DNA of 64,000 bases from Streptomyces griseochromogenes (GTDB lineage Bacteria > Actinomycetota > Actinomycetes > Streptomycetales > Streptomycetaceae). Positions 55,488-63,901 of the stretch are shown here, piece by piece. Below the pieces are notes generated by a model that searched no databases, was not told the origin of the DNA, and saw only the letters and a list, made by a program, of their open reading frames with translations. Numbering within the stretch: position 1 is the first letter of the stretch; each line of letters begins with the position of its first letter. Where the stretch lies: NCBI RefSeq assembly GCF_001542625.1, contig NZ_CP016279.1:1240001-1304000 (forward strand), read 5' to 3'. Position numbers and translations under genes: made by a program.

Positions 55488-57545
55488 TTACCTGTGCCGT
55501 CTGCGGTGGGCAGGTGGCAGCTGTGATCCTTCAGCGGTGAGCTTCGGCTGGGCGCCGTCGTAGTGCTGCATGCCGATGGCGCCCGTGATGAGCCGGCGCA
55601 GTTCGTTGTGTGTCGCCGGGTCGACCGCGTAGACCACGGTGCCGACCACGCCGCGGGTGAGGAGCACGTGGTAGGCGTTGAGGACGCACCGGGTGACGAT
55701 CGTGTCGTCGATTGGATCCCGGAAGGCGGGATCGCAGGAAGCACTCCGGTCCACCTTGAACTTCCCCTCACGGAAGAGCAGATCGGGTCCGATGATGACG
55801 CCGTTCCAGTCGTACTCGAAGGTCTGTGCTGTATAGACGCAGCCGATCTGGTCGACACCACGGCGATCGGTCGACCACAGGTCCGACCGTGGTGCGTTCG
55901 GGACACTGTGCTCCGGCTTCACGTTCCAAGGCCGGCGCCAGTCCCCGATGTGTACGTCGTCGACAAGCTGTTCTCCGTCCGGGTTGCTCCACGGCCAGCA
56001 GAAGCCCGCGGTGATACGGGCCGTGGCCCCTTCCAAATGGCGTTCCCGGATGAACCGCTCCATCTGCTCGGGGGAGTCGGCGACCGTCAGCGTCATCCTC
56101 CCGTCCGGTCGCCAGGCCACCGGATCGGAGGCGTCAAGGCCCAGCAGTTGTTGGACCCAGTGCTGGTACCGCTTGCTGCCGCCCGCTCGGAACGTGCCCT
56201 CCAGATCGGTCACTTCGACATCGCAGCCCATGTCCTCGGCGAGCTCTTTGAGATACCTGGCAGTGCCCACCTCGTCCGGGCGGATCGACTGGTGATCGTC
56301 GAGCAGGAAGATCGGCACTTTCGCGGCTCTTATCACCTCGGTTGCCTGCGGCCGGTCGTCGTCTCGCAGAATCTTCGGCATCCAACGGTATGTCGAGCTG
56401 CGTCGCATGCGGTGCGCCTCGTCGCAGATGAGGACGTCGATGCTGTCCGGTGGGCTCTCGCTGAAGCTGTTGAAATAGCGGTACAGCCTGTTGGCTGCGC
56501 GGCGCTTGTCCGCTGTCTGCCCTCGGCGGGCCGTGCTGAGCATGATCTCGCGCAGAGTCTCCGTGTAGGCGTGAGAGCCGCTTGCCAGCACGGCTTCGCG
56601 GCCCTTGAGTCCGAGGGCACGCTGCAACTCGAGGGCCACTGCGCTCTTGCCGCTGCCAGGGCCGCCCCGCAGGATGTAGACGCGCTTGACGCCCGGATCG
56701 GGAGCCGGGCTGTGGGCGGCTTCGGCGTCGTAGAACAACCCGACGTCGAAACCGGTGAAGTGGGTGGTCTTCTCCAGGTGCCGGGTGATCCGGTCGACCG
56801 CGACGTACTGCTCGTCGAGGAGTGTAAGACCGCCACCGACGACAGAGCGCTGACGGGCCACATCGGTGACCTTGAGCAACGGGTCCTGGCGGGCCTGCTC
56901 CAGTGCGGATGCCGCCCGTTTCCCGGACGCGGCTGTGAATCTCGAAGTAAGTACTCGTCGGAAGCGATCCAGATCATCGAGCGTGTAGAGGAAGCCGTGG
57001 TCGGTCTCGGGCATACCGAACAGCGCCTCCACGTCCGCGTCACGTGCGTTGTGGAGCAGTGCCACACCCATCAACTGGTCCTCGTTCTCACGAAGATGGG
57101 GTAGGTAGCGCAGCATGTACTCGCAGTAGCGCTGGATCTGCCGCACCGGATGCAGCTTGTTCTTCCCGTCGCCGAACCCGAGATCGACGGCGATGGGGCA
57201 CAGAGGGTCCACCGTGGCGTGCCGTACCTGCTTCAGCTCAACCGCAAGGTATGAATCCGTCCCCGTGCCGGGGTGTCGGCCGCACAGCACCAGGTCGACG
57301 GCGGAGTTGGTGTGCGGCAGGTCGACCTCGACCTGCACCTCGACTTCGTCGAGGCCGCAGTCCAGCAGAGCTTTGACCACTACGGGGACGCTGTTGTTCC
57401 AGGAAGCGATGTCTCCCTGGCCGGCCGGTCCTCCCTTGATCCGGGAATGCTCGTGAATCAGTTGCTCGGTGAGCGGAAGGTGCGCAGATCCGGCTCGGGC
57501 CACGATGAGTCGGCCGAGCTCGGCTGCGGACAGTTGCAGGAGCAC
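55488..57545 (-). CDS. PD-(D/E)XK nuclease + DUF2075 helicase, copy 2
   Basis: 685 residues from GTG 57545. Same plan as the neighbour: nuclease motif Asp (AVDLVLCG) with VELKQV, Walker A GGPGSGKS, Walker B IDVLICDEAHRMRRSSTYRW, PIFLLDDHQSIRPDEVG, IGCVYTAQTFEYDWNGVIIGPDL. About 60 residues longer in the nuclease/linker region. The two copies are about 110 bases apart in tandem and diverged enough to be an old duplication or a two-component pair. No ribosome site is seen at the start. Confidence 0.82.
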   Translation of the reverse strand: MLLQLSAAELGRLIVARAGSAHLPLTEQLIHEHSRIKGGPAGQGDIASWNNSVPVVVKALLDCGLDEVEVQVEVDLPHTNSAVDLVLCGRHPGTGTDSYLAVELKQVRHATVDPLCPIAVDLGFGDGKNKLHPVRQIQRYCEYMLRYLPHLRENEDQLMGVALLHNARDADVEALFGMPETDHGFLYTLDDLDRFRRVLTSRFTAASGKRAASALEQARQDPLLKVTDVARQRSVVGGGLTLLDEQYVAVDRITRHLEKTTHFTGFDVGLFYDAEAAHSPAPDPGVKRVYILRGGPGSGKSAVALELQRALGLKGREAVLASGSHAYTETLREIMLSTARRGQTADKRRAANRLYRYFNSFSESPPDSIDVLICDEAHRMRRSSTYRWMPKILRDDDRPQATEVIRAAKVPIFLLDDHQSIRPDEVGTARYLKELAEDMGCDVEVTDLEGTFRAGGSKRYQHWVQQLLGLDASDPVAWRPDGRMTLTVADSPEQMERFIRERHLEGATARITAGFCWPWSNPDGEQLVDDVHIGDWRRPWNVKPEHSVPNAPRSDLWSTDRRGVDQIGCVYTAQTFEYDWNGVIIGPDLLFREGKFKVDRSASCDPAFRDPIDDTIVTRCVLNAYHVLLTRGVVGTVVYAVDPATHNELRRLITGAIGMQHYDGAQPKLTAEGSQLPPAHRRRHR

Positions 57546-57645
57546 GAAGGGTCCCCAGGCACGAGATGACTCGTGCGGGTGGGGGCATGTCCTTCGTTAC
57601 TTCGCCGAAGCGGAGCGGAAGCCCGTCGGGCCGCAATGACGTTCT
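57546..57645. repeat. Leader of nuclease-helicase copy 2, duplicate of the copy 1 leader
   Basis: Block 57569-57597 is identical to 55404-55432. On the minus strand CGCACGAG/CTCGTGC forms a hairpin stem flanked by CCCCA and TGGGG. Both copies sit immediately upstream of the start codon in place of a ribosome site. Confidence 0.75.
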
Positions 57646-57672
57646 GCAGATTACCCGGCCGTAAATGAAGGA

Positions 57673-57696
57673 GGGCGGGCCCCTGGAGGCCCGCCC
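57673..57696. terminator. Hairpin between the nuclease-helicase leader and the DUF6408 mini-gene
   Basis: GGGCGGGCC (57673-57681) pairs with GGCCCGCCC (57688-57696) around a 6-base loop, 11 bases past the DUF6408 stop on the minus strand. Confidence 0.7.
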
Positions 57697-57706
57697 ACCG
57701 CCCGGC

Positions 57707-57835
57707 TCAGCCGAGGCGGTGCACCACGACCTGCGCCAGAGCCCACGTCAGGTTCGAGCCGAGGCTCGCCGCGATGCCAACCAGGACATCACGGACCCAG
57801 GTGCGGCGCTTGGGCATGTACTCGACGGCAACCAC
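57707..57835 (-). CDS. DUF6408 mini-protein
   Basis: 42 residues from GTG 57835 (AAGGGGA upstream on the minus strand): MVAVEYMPKRRTWVRDVLVG followed by IAASLGSNLTWALAQVVVHR. A short basic segment then one hydrophobic helix is the DUF6408 pattern I recall from Streptomyces, often beside mobile or accessory genes. Possibly a membrane peptide; function unknown. Too short for ordinary gene prediction, but codon choice and ribosome site support it. Confidence 0.65.
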   Translation of the reverse strand: MVAVEYMPKRRTWVRDVLVGIAASLGSNLTWALAQVVVHRLG

Positions 57836-58185
57836 AGGAATGCGTCCCCTTCGGTTTGATCGGTGACGGCGCCGGATGGCTCCCGCCGGGAGCGCACCAT
57901 GGAGCTGAGTCACCGAACCGAAGGGCATTGCGTACTCCCCGGGGCACGTCGCGTACACCCTCCGGGGAGGGCACGCGGTGCATGGCAACGGTAGTCCACG
58001 ACTGGACAGCGTGGGCAAGGAGTTAATACACAGGCACTGACGAGCCGGTGGTGCGAGGGGGATGGACGGATTGAGGAAGATCGGTCGGGCATCTGAGCTG
58101 CCCATGGTGCCGGGATAGAACGCCCGTGCCGGGATCGTGCTGGGATGACCCCCGTCAAACCCACGTTTCCGCAGGTGGGAGCTCT
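57836..58185. other. Gene-free stretch between DUF6408 and the ychF-like 3' end
   Basis: No gene, RNA or convincing promoter was recognised. GC is lower than in the core genes. It probably carries the promoter of the DUF6408 mini-gene on the minus strand. Confidence 0.4.
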
Positions 58186-58214
58186 GCGCTACGGATTCCG
58201 CTTCAACGCGTGAC
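58186..58214 (+). other. Sequence resembling the 3' end of ychF, possible attachment-site remnant
   Basis: The plus strand reads GFRFNA then TGA at 58212-58214, close to the real ychF end EFRFNV and TGA at 52695; 16 of the last 19 bases agree. A perfect terminator follows 13 bases later, as would be expected behind an intact ychF. This is what integration at the ychF 3' end leaves behind. No integrase lies between, and the match is short. Confidence 0.4.
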
Positions 58215-58227
58215 CGCCAACAGCAGA

Positions 58228-58259
58228 AAGGGGCCGGGCTCGGCTGAGCCCGGCCCCTT
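58228..58259. terminator. Perfect 14-bp terminator
   Basis: AAGGGGCCGGGCTC (58228-58241) pairs exactly with 58246-58259 around GGCT. It directly follows the ychF-like 3' end and may be the original ychF terminator. Confidence 0.85.
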
Positions 58260-58264
58260 CCGCG

Positions 58265-58436
58265 TTCCCGTGTTCACCCCGGTGGGCGGACTCGGGCGAG
58301 ACGACCTCGATGACGAGCTGGACCTCTTCCGGCGCGTACCACGTGCGGGGCGAGGCGCCTCGGGAAGGCGGTCCAGGTCCTCCGCGAACCAGCCTTCCGC
58401 GCGCGGCGGGCGCATCCAGTCGGGCGGTGCGGTCAT
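58265..58436 (-). pseudogene. Uma2-family (DUF820) nuclease remnant
   Basis: From ATG 58436 the minus strand reads MTAPPDWMRPPRAEGWFAED and LDRLPEAPR, the typical start of Streptomyces Uma2 proteins. Then in another frame it reads WYAPEEVQLVIEVVSPESAH, a segment that normally lies some 60-70 residues further along. Both an internal deletion and a frameshift have occurred and the rest of the gene is missing. The remnant ends at the terminator 58228-58259. Confidence 0.68.
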
Positions 58437-58497
58437 GGCTCGACCGTAGCGACTCGCCGAGGCCGGGGCCGCGAGATCGTCAAGGGCGTCACCCCCG

Positions 58498-59487
58498 TCA
58501 GAGGCCCGTCACCCGCGCCACCGTGAACGGCGTCTGAGGCACGCCCGGACCCATCGGGCCGCCCTTCTCGAACTGGGAGCGGACGACCAGGAGGCCCTGG
58601 GGGGTGTGGGCCAGGGTGGTCGGGGTCTGGAGTGCGGGGTCGGTCAGGCGTCGGTGGACGCGGGCCGTGGTGCCGGCCGGGTCCAGGTGCCAGCGGGTGA
58701 GGGTGTTGGTGGCGTTGTGCGCGGCCCACAGCGTGCGGTGGTGCAGTTCCAGGCCGTCGCCGTGGGTCAAGTCGCCGCCTTGCAGGGTGACTTGGCTCGT
58801 GGCGCCGGTGGCGGTGTGCACGCGGTAGAGGCCGCCGCCCGTCATGTCGACGACGAACAGCAGGCGTCCGGTGGCGTCCGCGACGATGCCGTTGAGGGTG
58901 TACGTGCCGGACGGGCGCGGGGGCAGGGCGTCGGTCAGGTCGTAGTGCGCGGTGAGCGGTGCGCGGCCGCCGCGGGCGCGGGTCACCTCGTCCGGGGTGA
59001 CCCGGTAGATCACCGGCCGCAGGCTGTCGGTGGCGTAGGCCGTGCCGTCCGCGGCGATCACGAGGTCGTTCACGAAGCGCGAGTCGCCGCCCGGCACCTC
59101 GAAGCGGGCGACGAGGGAGCGGTCGCGCAGGTCGTAGACGTCGATCCCGGCGGTCGAGTCGATGACCCACAGGCGGCCCGCGCGGTCGACCTTCAGCCCG
59201 TTCGCCGTCGTACGGCCGTCCGTGCCGGCCGGGAGGTAGACCTCCGCCGCGCGGCTCCCGGCGGCGGCGCGGTAGACGGCTCCGGTCGTGTACGAGCCGA
59301 CGTACGCGTCCCCCGTGCGCACGTCGAGGGCGATGCCCTCGGGATAGGCGCGGTCGCCGGGGAGGGTGAAGGCCGTGGAGATGCGGGGCCCGGTGGCCGC
59401 CCGGGCGGGAGAGGGGGCCACGGTGACGGCCAGGGCGGTGGCCGCGGTCGCGGTCAGGAACGTACGGCGGTGAATCGAACGGGACAC
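58498..59487 (-). CDS. Secreted SMP-30/gluconolactonase-like beta-propeller
   Basis: 329 residues from ATG 59487. A Tat-type signal (RRTFLTATAATALAVTVAPSPARA) precedes a six-bladed propeller: GDRAYPEGIALDVRTGDAYVG, ANGLKVDRAGRLWVIDSTAGI, DSRFVNDLVIAADGTAYATDSL, YTLNGIVADATGRLLFVVDMTGG, GDGLELHHRTLWAAHN. Metal-ligand Asn/Asp positions of SMP-30 are present. Likely a lactonase or sugar-binding secreted protein. Divergent from a marR gene with a palindrome between them. Confidence 0.87.
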   Translation of the reverse strand: MSRSIHRRTFLTATAATALAVTVAPSPARAATGPRISTAFTLPGDRAYPEGIALDVRTGDAYVGSYTTGAVYRAAAGSRAAEVYLPAGTDGRTTANGLKVDRAGRLWVIDSTAGIDVYDLRDRSLVARFEVPGGDSRFVNDLVIAADGTAYATDSLRPVIYRVTPDEVTRARGGRAPLTAHYDLTDALPPRPSGTYTLNGIVADATGRLLFVVDMTGGGLYRVHTATGATSQVTLQGGDLTHGDGLELHHRTLWAAHNATNTLTRWHLDPAGTTARVHRRLTDPALQTPTTLAHTPQGLLVVRSQFEKGGPMGPGVPQTPFTVARVTGL

Positions 59488-59536
59488 GGCGGTGCCTCTC
59501 GGTTCGGCTACTCACTATATGGCAGGTTCGAATCTA

Positions 59537-59552
59537 GATTAGAGCTCTAATC
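59537..59552. promoter_or_regulatory. Predicted MarR operator (16-bp perfect palindrome)
   Basis: GATTAGAGCTCTAATC (59537-59552) is a perfect palindrome in an AT-rich patch between the divergent SMP-30-like and marR genes. MarR-family regulators typically bind such 16-20-bp palindromes and control the divergent neighbour and themselves. Confidence 0.78.
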
Positions 59553-59578
59553 ATCGCCAACGCATTAATGTGGGCCAG

Positions 59579-60025
59579 GTGACCTCCATGCCCGCCTCCG
59601 AGCGTCTCGGTTCCCACCTCAAGCGGGCCGAGCAGGCCCTGAACGCGACCAAGACCGCGGTCCTGAAGCCGGCGGGCCTGACGGTCGCGCAGTACGCGGC
59701 CCTGCTTCACCTTGCCGGCAACCCCGGCATCTCGGCCGCCGCCCTGGCCCGGCTGTGCGGGGTCACCCCGCCCACGATGAACACGGTCCTGAAGAACCTC
59801 CAGGAGCACGACCTCATCGCCCGCACCCCGCACGAGTGGCACAAGAACGTCCTGGAGACCCGCCTCACGGACGAGGGTCGCGCCGTCCTCGCCGACGCCG
59901 ACGTCCGTGCCGTACGCGTCGAGCGCGCTCTGGCCGCCGAGTTCACCGACGAGGAGCGCGACGCCCTGACCGGGCTGCTCGCCCGTTGTGTGAGGGTGCT
60001 CGAGGAGCAGCGCCCCTCACCATGA
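59579..60025 (+). CDS. MarR family transcriptional regulator
   Basis: 148 residues from GTG 59579; a GTG at 59570 would add three residues. Winged-helix core: LTVAQYAALLHLAGNPGISAAALARLCGVTPPTMNTVLKNLQEHDLIARTPHEW and LETRLTDEGRAVL. It likely represses the SMP-30-like gene. The last nine bases overlap the end of the convergent serpin gene. Confidence 0.92.
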   Translation: MTSMPASERLGSHLKRAEQALNATKTAVLKPAGLTVAQYAALLHLAGNPGISAAALARLCGVTPPTMNTVLKNLQEHDLIARTPHEWHKNVLETRLTDEGRAVLADADVRAVRVERALAAEFTDEERDALTGLLARCVRVLEEQRPSP

Positions 60026-61240
60026 CGGCCTGACGGGATACGGTGCCGGGTCCGTCACCCAGCCCGCCATCAGCACCAGCCGGGACTCGCGGTCGACCGC
60101 GAGGAAGCCGAAGGGGCGGTCGAAGGTCGCGCGGACGACCGTCGTCTCGTAGCGGTACTGGGGGGCGGCGCCGGCGCCGTACGGCACGAACGCCGTCACC
60201 GCCGCCGCCCGGAAGCCCAGCGCGCCGAACCGGGCCAGGACGGACTGGCGGGCCGCGCCCATGGCGAGCGGGAACGCGCTGACGCCGGGGAAGTGGGCCT
60301 GGCGCAGGTCCTGCGCCGTGGCGAGTCCGAAGAGGCCGGGCGTCTCCAGCAGGTCGTGGTCGGCCCGCACCTCGTACGCCACCGTCCGCACGTCCAGCGC
60401 GATCGGCTCCGGCGCGACGGAGGGCTGCCGTTCCACATGCAGGCCGGGGCCCACGTGCCCGAACGGGAGCGCGCCGCCCCCGGTGACCGCGAGCGCGCGC
60501 TCCACGACCCCGACTCCTGCGCCGAGCACCTGACCGGGCGTCATCCGCTCCTCGCCCAGCACCAGATGGACGTCGACGCCGTTGTCGCCGGGCACGGTCA
60601 GCGCGGTGACGAAGCCGCCCGGCGTACTCGTCAGGGCGATCCGGTCCGGCCGTATGCTCCTGCGATGCAGTCCGAGCAGCGAACGGCCCTGCCAGGGCCC
60701 GGCGTCCGGACGCAGCATCGTCTCGGTGAACGGCTGCCGCCAGTCCGTGCGCAGGGCGAAGGCACCGGCCAGCACCATCCGTGCCTCCCGGGTCAGCGTC
60801 ACCGGCATGCGCTCCACGAGGCCGCCGGTCCGCTCGGCCGCCCAGGCGTCCAGCCGCTCCTGCGCGCCGACGAGGTCGTCGCCGAACATCCCGTGCGTCC
60901 GGGCCGGCAGTCCGGCCCGCCATTCCTCCCGCAACTGCAGCGTGTGGTGCGTCCACAGGCCGAGCGCCGCGTCCAGTCCGGAGACCGGCTCCAGCGCGGA
61001 CAGCAACTCCCGTGCGGCGGCGGCCGCCCGGTCCGCGGGCACGCCGAGCGCCTCGGCCAGCTCCGCCCGCGCGGCCCCCGTCGCCCCGTCGGCCAGAAAG
61101 GCCAGCAGGGGCCAGACCCCGGCCGCCGAGAAGGCCGTGCCGTCCGGGGCCGTGTGTGCCGCCCACCGTGCGGTGAGCCCGTTCACCGCCCGTACGGTGA
61201 CGCTGTCCACCCCGCTTCCCGCTCGGTGTTCCACCCTCAT
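60017..61240 (-). CDS. Serpin-family protease inhibitor
   Basis: 407 residues from ATG 61240. Serpin features: NGLTARWAAHTAPDGTAFSAAGVWPLLAFLADGATGAARAELAEALG at the N-terminus and FDRPFGFLAVDRESRLVLMAGWVTDP at the C-terminus, which matches the serpin breach/C-terminal strands. No signal peptide is visible, so it would act inside the cell. The reactive-centre loop region (AVTAFVPYGAGAAP) is short and unusual. Bacterial serpins inhibit serine or cysteine proteases; target unknown. Confidence 0.85.
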   Translation of the reverse strand: MRVEHRAGSGVDSVTVRAVNGLTARWAAHTAPDGTAFSAAGVWPLLAFLADGATGAARAELAEALGVPADRAAAAARELLSALEPVSGLDAALGLWTHHTLQLREEWRAGLPARTHGMFGDDLVGAQERLDAWAAERTGGLVERMPVTLTREARMVLAGAFALRTDWRQPFTETMLRPDAGPWQGRSLLGLHRRSIRPDRIALTSTPGGFVTALTVPGDNGVDVHLVLGEERMTPGQVLGAGVGVVERALAVTGGGALPFGHVGPGLHVERQPSVAPEPIALDVRTVAYEVRADHDLLETPGLFGLATAQDLRQAHFPGVSAFPLAMGAARQSVLARFGALGFRAAAVTAFVPYGAGAAPQYRYETTVVRATFDRPFGFLAVDRESRLVLMAGWVTDPAPYPVRPSW

Positions 61241-61350
61241 GACGCCCCCACTCGTGCCCCGCTTACGATGCGGCCAGTCGTACGTCAGTCCAGCCGCCGG
61301 GCCCTCGCCCGGCCTGCGCTGCCGCCGCCCTACCCAGGAGCACGGTACCG

Positions 61351-62577
61351 GTGTCCATACCTCCGCCCTCCGGCCCCCACCAGCCAGAAGGGCCGAACCA
61401 GTCGCCCCGGCCGCCGTACGGGCAGGAGCCGCTCGGGCTGCCGGCCCACCCACAGGGCTCCTACGGGCCGTCGGCGTACCAGCCGTGGGCGCAGGGCTAC
61501 AGCCCCTACAACCGGCCGGCGTCCGTCAACGGCTTCGCCATCGCCTCCCTCGCGCTGGGCGTCGTGTGCTGTGTGCCGGGCGTGGGGCTGGTGCTCGGCC
61601 TCGTCGCGCTGCGGCAGATCCGTCGGCGCGGCGAGCGCGGTACCGGGCTGGCGGTCGGCGGTTCCGTGCTGTCCGGGATCGGGCTCGCGCTGTGGGCGCT
61701 GCTGCTCAGCACGGGCAGCGCGTCCGACTGGGAGTGGTTCCAGCAGGGCGCGCGCGACGGCGTGACCGGCTCGCTGGTCAAGGGTGAGTGCTTCAACGCG
61801 CCGGACGGTGAACTGAGCGGCGACACCTACGGCATCGACAAGGTGCCCTGCTCCGGCGAGCACGACGGCGAGGTGTTCGCCTCCTTCAGCCTGGAGAAAG
61901 GGGCCTATCCCGGCGACGACTCGGTGGCCGGCACCGCCGACAAGCGCTGTTACGGCCTCCAGGACAGCTACGCGATGGACACCTGGGCCGTCCCCGACGA
62001 CGTCGACGTCTACTACCTCACGCCCACCGAGCTCAGTTGGTCGGGCGGCGACCGGAAGGTCATCTGTGTGTTCGGCAACGCGACCGAGGGCAGGGACCTG
62101 ACCGGCTCGCTGCGCAAGGACGAGACGGTCCTGAACGCCCACCAGGTCGCCTATCTCAAGGCCGCGCACGTCCTCAACACGGCCCTGGAGTCCGTCCCGG
62201 ACACGCGGTACGCCGAGGACGACCTGCCGGGACACAAGGCGTGGGCGGGCCGGGTCTCGGCCGCGCTGGCCGAGCAGCGGCGGCTGCTGCGGGCCCATGA
62301 GTGGCCCGCGGGTGCGCGGGAGCCGGTCGCGGTCCTGGCCGGACGCCTCGGCAAGGCGCGCGAACGGTGGGCCGAGGCCGCGAAGGCGCCGGACGTGAAG
62401 ACCTTCTACGAGTACTCCGGGGACGGCGTGCGACTCATCGACCCGTCGCAGTCGATCACCGCGCGCAAGGCGCTGGGCCTGGACACCACCCCGCCCTCGG
62501 ACGGCGGCGACACGGGCTCGGACGACGGCGACCAGGGCCCGGGCGGCGGCGGAGGCGACGTCGGCATGGAGGTGTGA
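61351..62577 (+). CDS. DUF4190 membrane protein with septum-formation-like domain
   Basis: 408 residues from GTG 61351. A Pro/Gln/Tyr-rich N-terminus (1-55) precedes two TM helices of the DUF4190 type (VNGFAIASLALGVVCCVPGVGLVLGLVALRQIRRRGERGTGLAVGGSVLSGIGLALWALLL). The outer domain (150-260) has paired Cys (GECFNAPDG, VPCSGEHDGEV, KRCYGLQ, VICVFGN) as in septum-formation family proteins. The tail is Asp/Gly-rich. Probable envelope role; exact function unknown. Confidence 0.85.
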   Translation: MSIPPPSGPHQPEGPNQSPRPPYGQEPLGLPAHPQGSYGPSAYQPWAQGYSPYNRPASVNGFAIASLALGVVCCVPGVGLVLGLVALRQIRRRGERGTGLAVGGSVLSGIGLALWALLLSTGSASDWEWFQQGARDGVTGSLVKGECFNAPDGELSGDTYGIDKVPCSGEHDGEVFASFSLEKGAYPGDDSVAGTADKRCYGLQDSYAMDTWAVPDDVDVYYLTPTELSWSGGDRKVICVFGNATEGRDLTGSLRKDETVLNAHQVAYLKAAHVLNTALESVPDTRYAEDDLPGHKAWAGRVSAALAEQRRLLRAHEWPAGAREPVAVLAGRLGKARERWAEAAKAPDVKTFYEYSGDGVRLIDPSQSITARKALGLDTTPPSDGGDTGSDDGDQGPGGGGGDVGMEV

Positions 62578-62723
62578 GCGCGGCCATAGCGGGGAGAAAG
62601 TGCCTGGTAAAGACCTCCCCGGCCACTTGTCATCACATCGAGTGATTCTCTGGCCTCTACTTGCGTGGCACAACCCACGGTTGCCAGGCTGTTGCTGTCT
62701 GTACAACCTGATGGGAGCGGCCC

Positions 62724-63476
62724 GTGACTTTCGGTGAGCAGCCGGCGTACCTGCGTGTCGCGGGTGATCTCCGCAAGAAGATCGTCGACGGTTCACTGCC
62801 TCCCCACACCAGGCTCCCTTCTCAGGCCCGCATCCGCGAGGAATACGGAGTGTCCGACACGGTCGCCCTCGAGGCCCGCAAGGTGCTGATGGCCGAAGGG
62901 CTGGTCGAGGGCCGCTCCGGCTCGGGGACGTATGTGCGCGAGCGGCCGGTGCCCCGGCGGGTGGCCCGCTCCGGGTTCCGGCCGTCCGCGGGTGCCACGC
63001 CGTTCCGGCAGGAGCAGGCCGACGCCTCGGTGCGCGGCAGCTGGGAATCCAGCAGCGAGCAGGCCGAGGCCGGGATCGCCATCGCCGAGCGGCTCTCCAT
63101 CGAGCCCGGCGACCGGGTCATGCGCACCAAGTACCTGTTCCGGGAGGCCGGGGAGCCGATGATGCTCTCCACCTCCTGGGAACCCCTCGCCGTCACCGGC
63201 CGCACCCCCGTGATGCTGCCGGAGGAGGGGCCGCTCGGCGGCATGGGGGTCGTCGAGCGCATGCGGGCCATCGACGTCATCGTGGACAACGTCACCGAGG
63301 AGGTCGGCGCCCGCCCCGGCCTCGCCGAGGAACTGCATGTCCTGGGCGGCGTCCCCGGCCATGTGGTCGTGGTCGTCCACCGCACCTACTTCGCCTCGGG
63401 GCGCCCGGTGGAGACCGCCGACGTCGTGATCCCCGCCGACCGCTACCGGGTCGCGTACCACCTGCCCGTGAAGTAG
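62724..63476 (+). CDS. GntR family regulator, HutC/UTRA type
   Basis: 250 residues from GTG 62724 (GGGAGCGG upstream). Winged helix: LRKKIVDGSLPPHTRLPSQARIREEYGVSDTVALEARKVLMAEGLVEGRSGSGTYVRER. A UTRA ligand-binding domain follows (ERLSIEPGDRVMRTKYLFREAGEPMMLSTSWEPLA, EVGARPGLAEELHVLGGVPGHVVVVVHRTYFASGRPVETADVVIPADRYRVAYHL). It probably autoregulates; GTTGCTGTCTGTACAAC lies just upstream and may be part of its operator. Confidence 0.92.
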   Translation: MTFGEQPAYLRVAGDLRKKIVDGSLPPHTRLPSQARIREEYGVSDTVALEARKVLMAEGLVEGRSGSGTYVRERPVPRRVARSGFRPSAGATPFRQEQADASVRGSWESSSEQAEAGIAIAERLSIEPGDRVMRTKYLFREAGEPMMLSTSWEPLAVTGRTPVMLPEEGPLGGMGVVERMRAIDVIVDNVTEEVGARPGLAEELHVLGGVPGHVVVVVHRTYFASGRPVETADVVIPADRYRVAYHLPVK

Positions 63477-63901
63477 CGCACACCCTCGCACGCCCCTCGG
63501 GCGGGTGCCCCGTCCCGTGATCCATGTCCCGGCTCCGGGCGGTGCGCCGCAATCCGGCCGTTTTCCCAGGTGGCCCAAGGTTCGTCCGATATGCCCCGAC
63601 GCACGACACCGGCATGCGGGGCGGCGCGTTCGTCATCGTGCGCCCCCCGAGTTCTGGCCGGTTGCGTACCTCTTTGTGAAAAGGCGTATTCGCTCCGTGA
63701 AGGTAGGGCGTACGCTCGGGCATATGCGGAATGCGGTTTCCTTAGGCGGGGCAGGGCGGGGGCCCAGGACGGGATGGGCGTCCCCCCGCGCTGGAGGTCC
63801 CTCGCGCAAGAACGCAGTCGACCGTGGGGGAGCAGCCGAGCGTGGAGGAGCAGTCGAGACCGGGGGAGGGCGGGGCAGTGCGAGAAGGAACGGTGGGGGC
63901 G
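63477..63901. other. Gene-free stretch upstream of the last gene
   Basis: No convincing frame on either strand despite several open ones; composition swings from GC-rich to an AT-richer patch near 63665-63725 that probably holds the promoter of the next gene. No RNA or repeat recognised. Confidence 0.4.
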
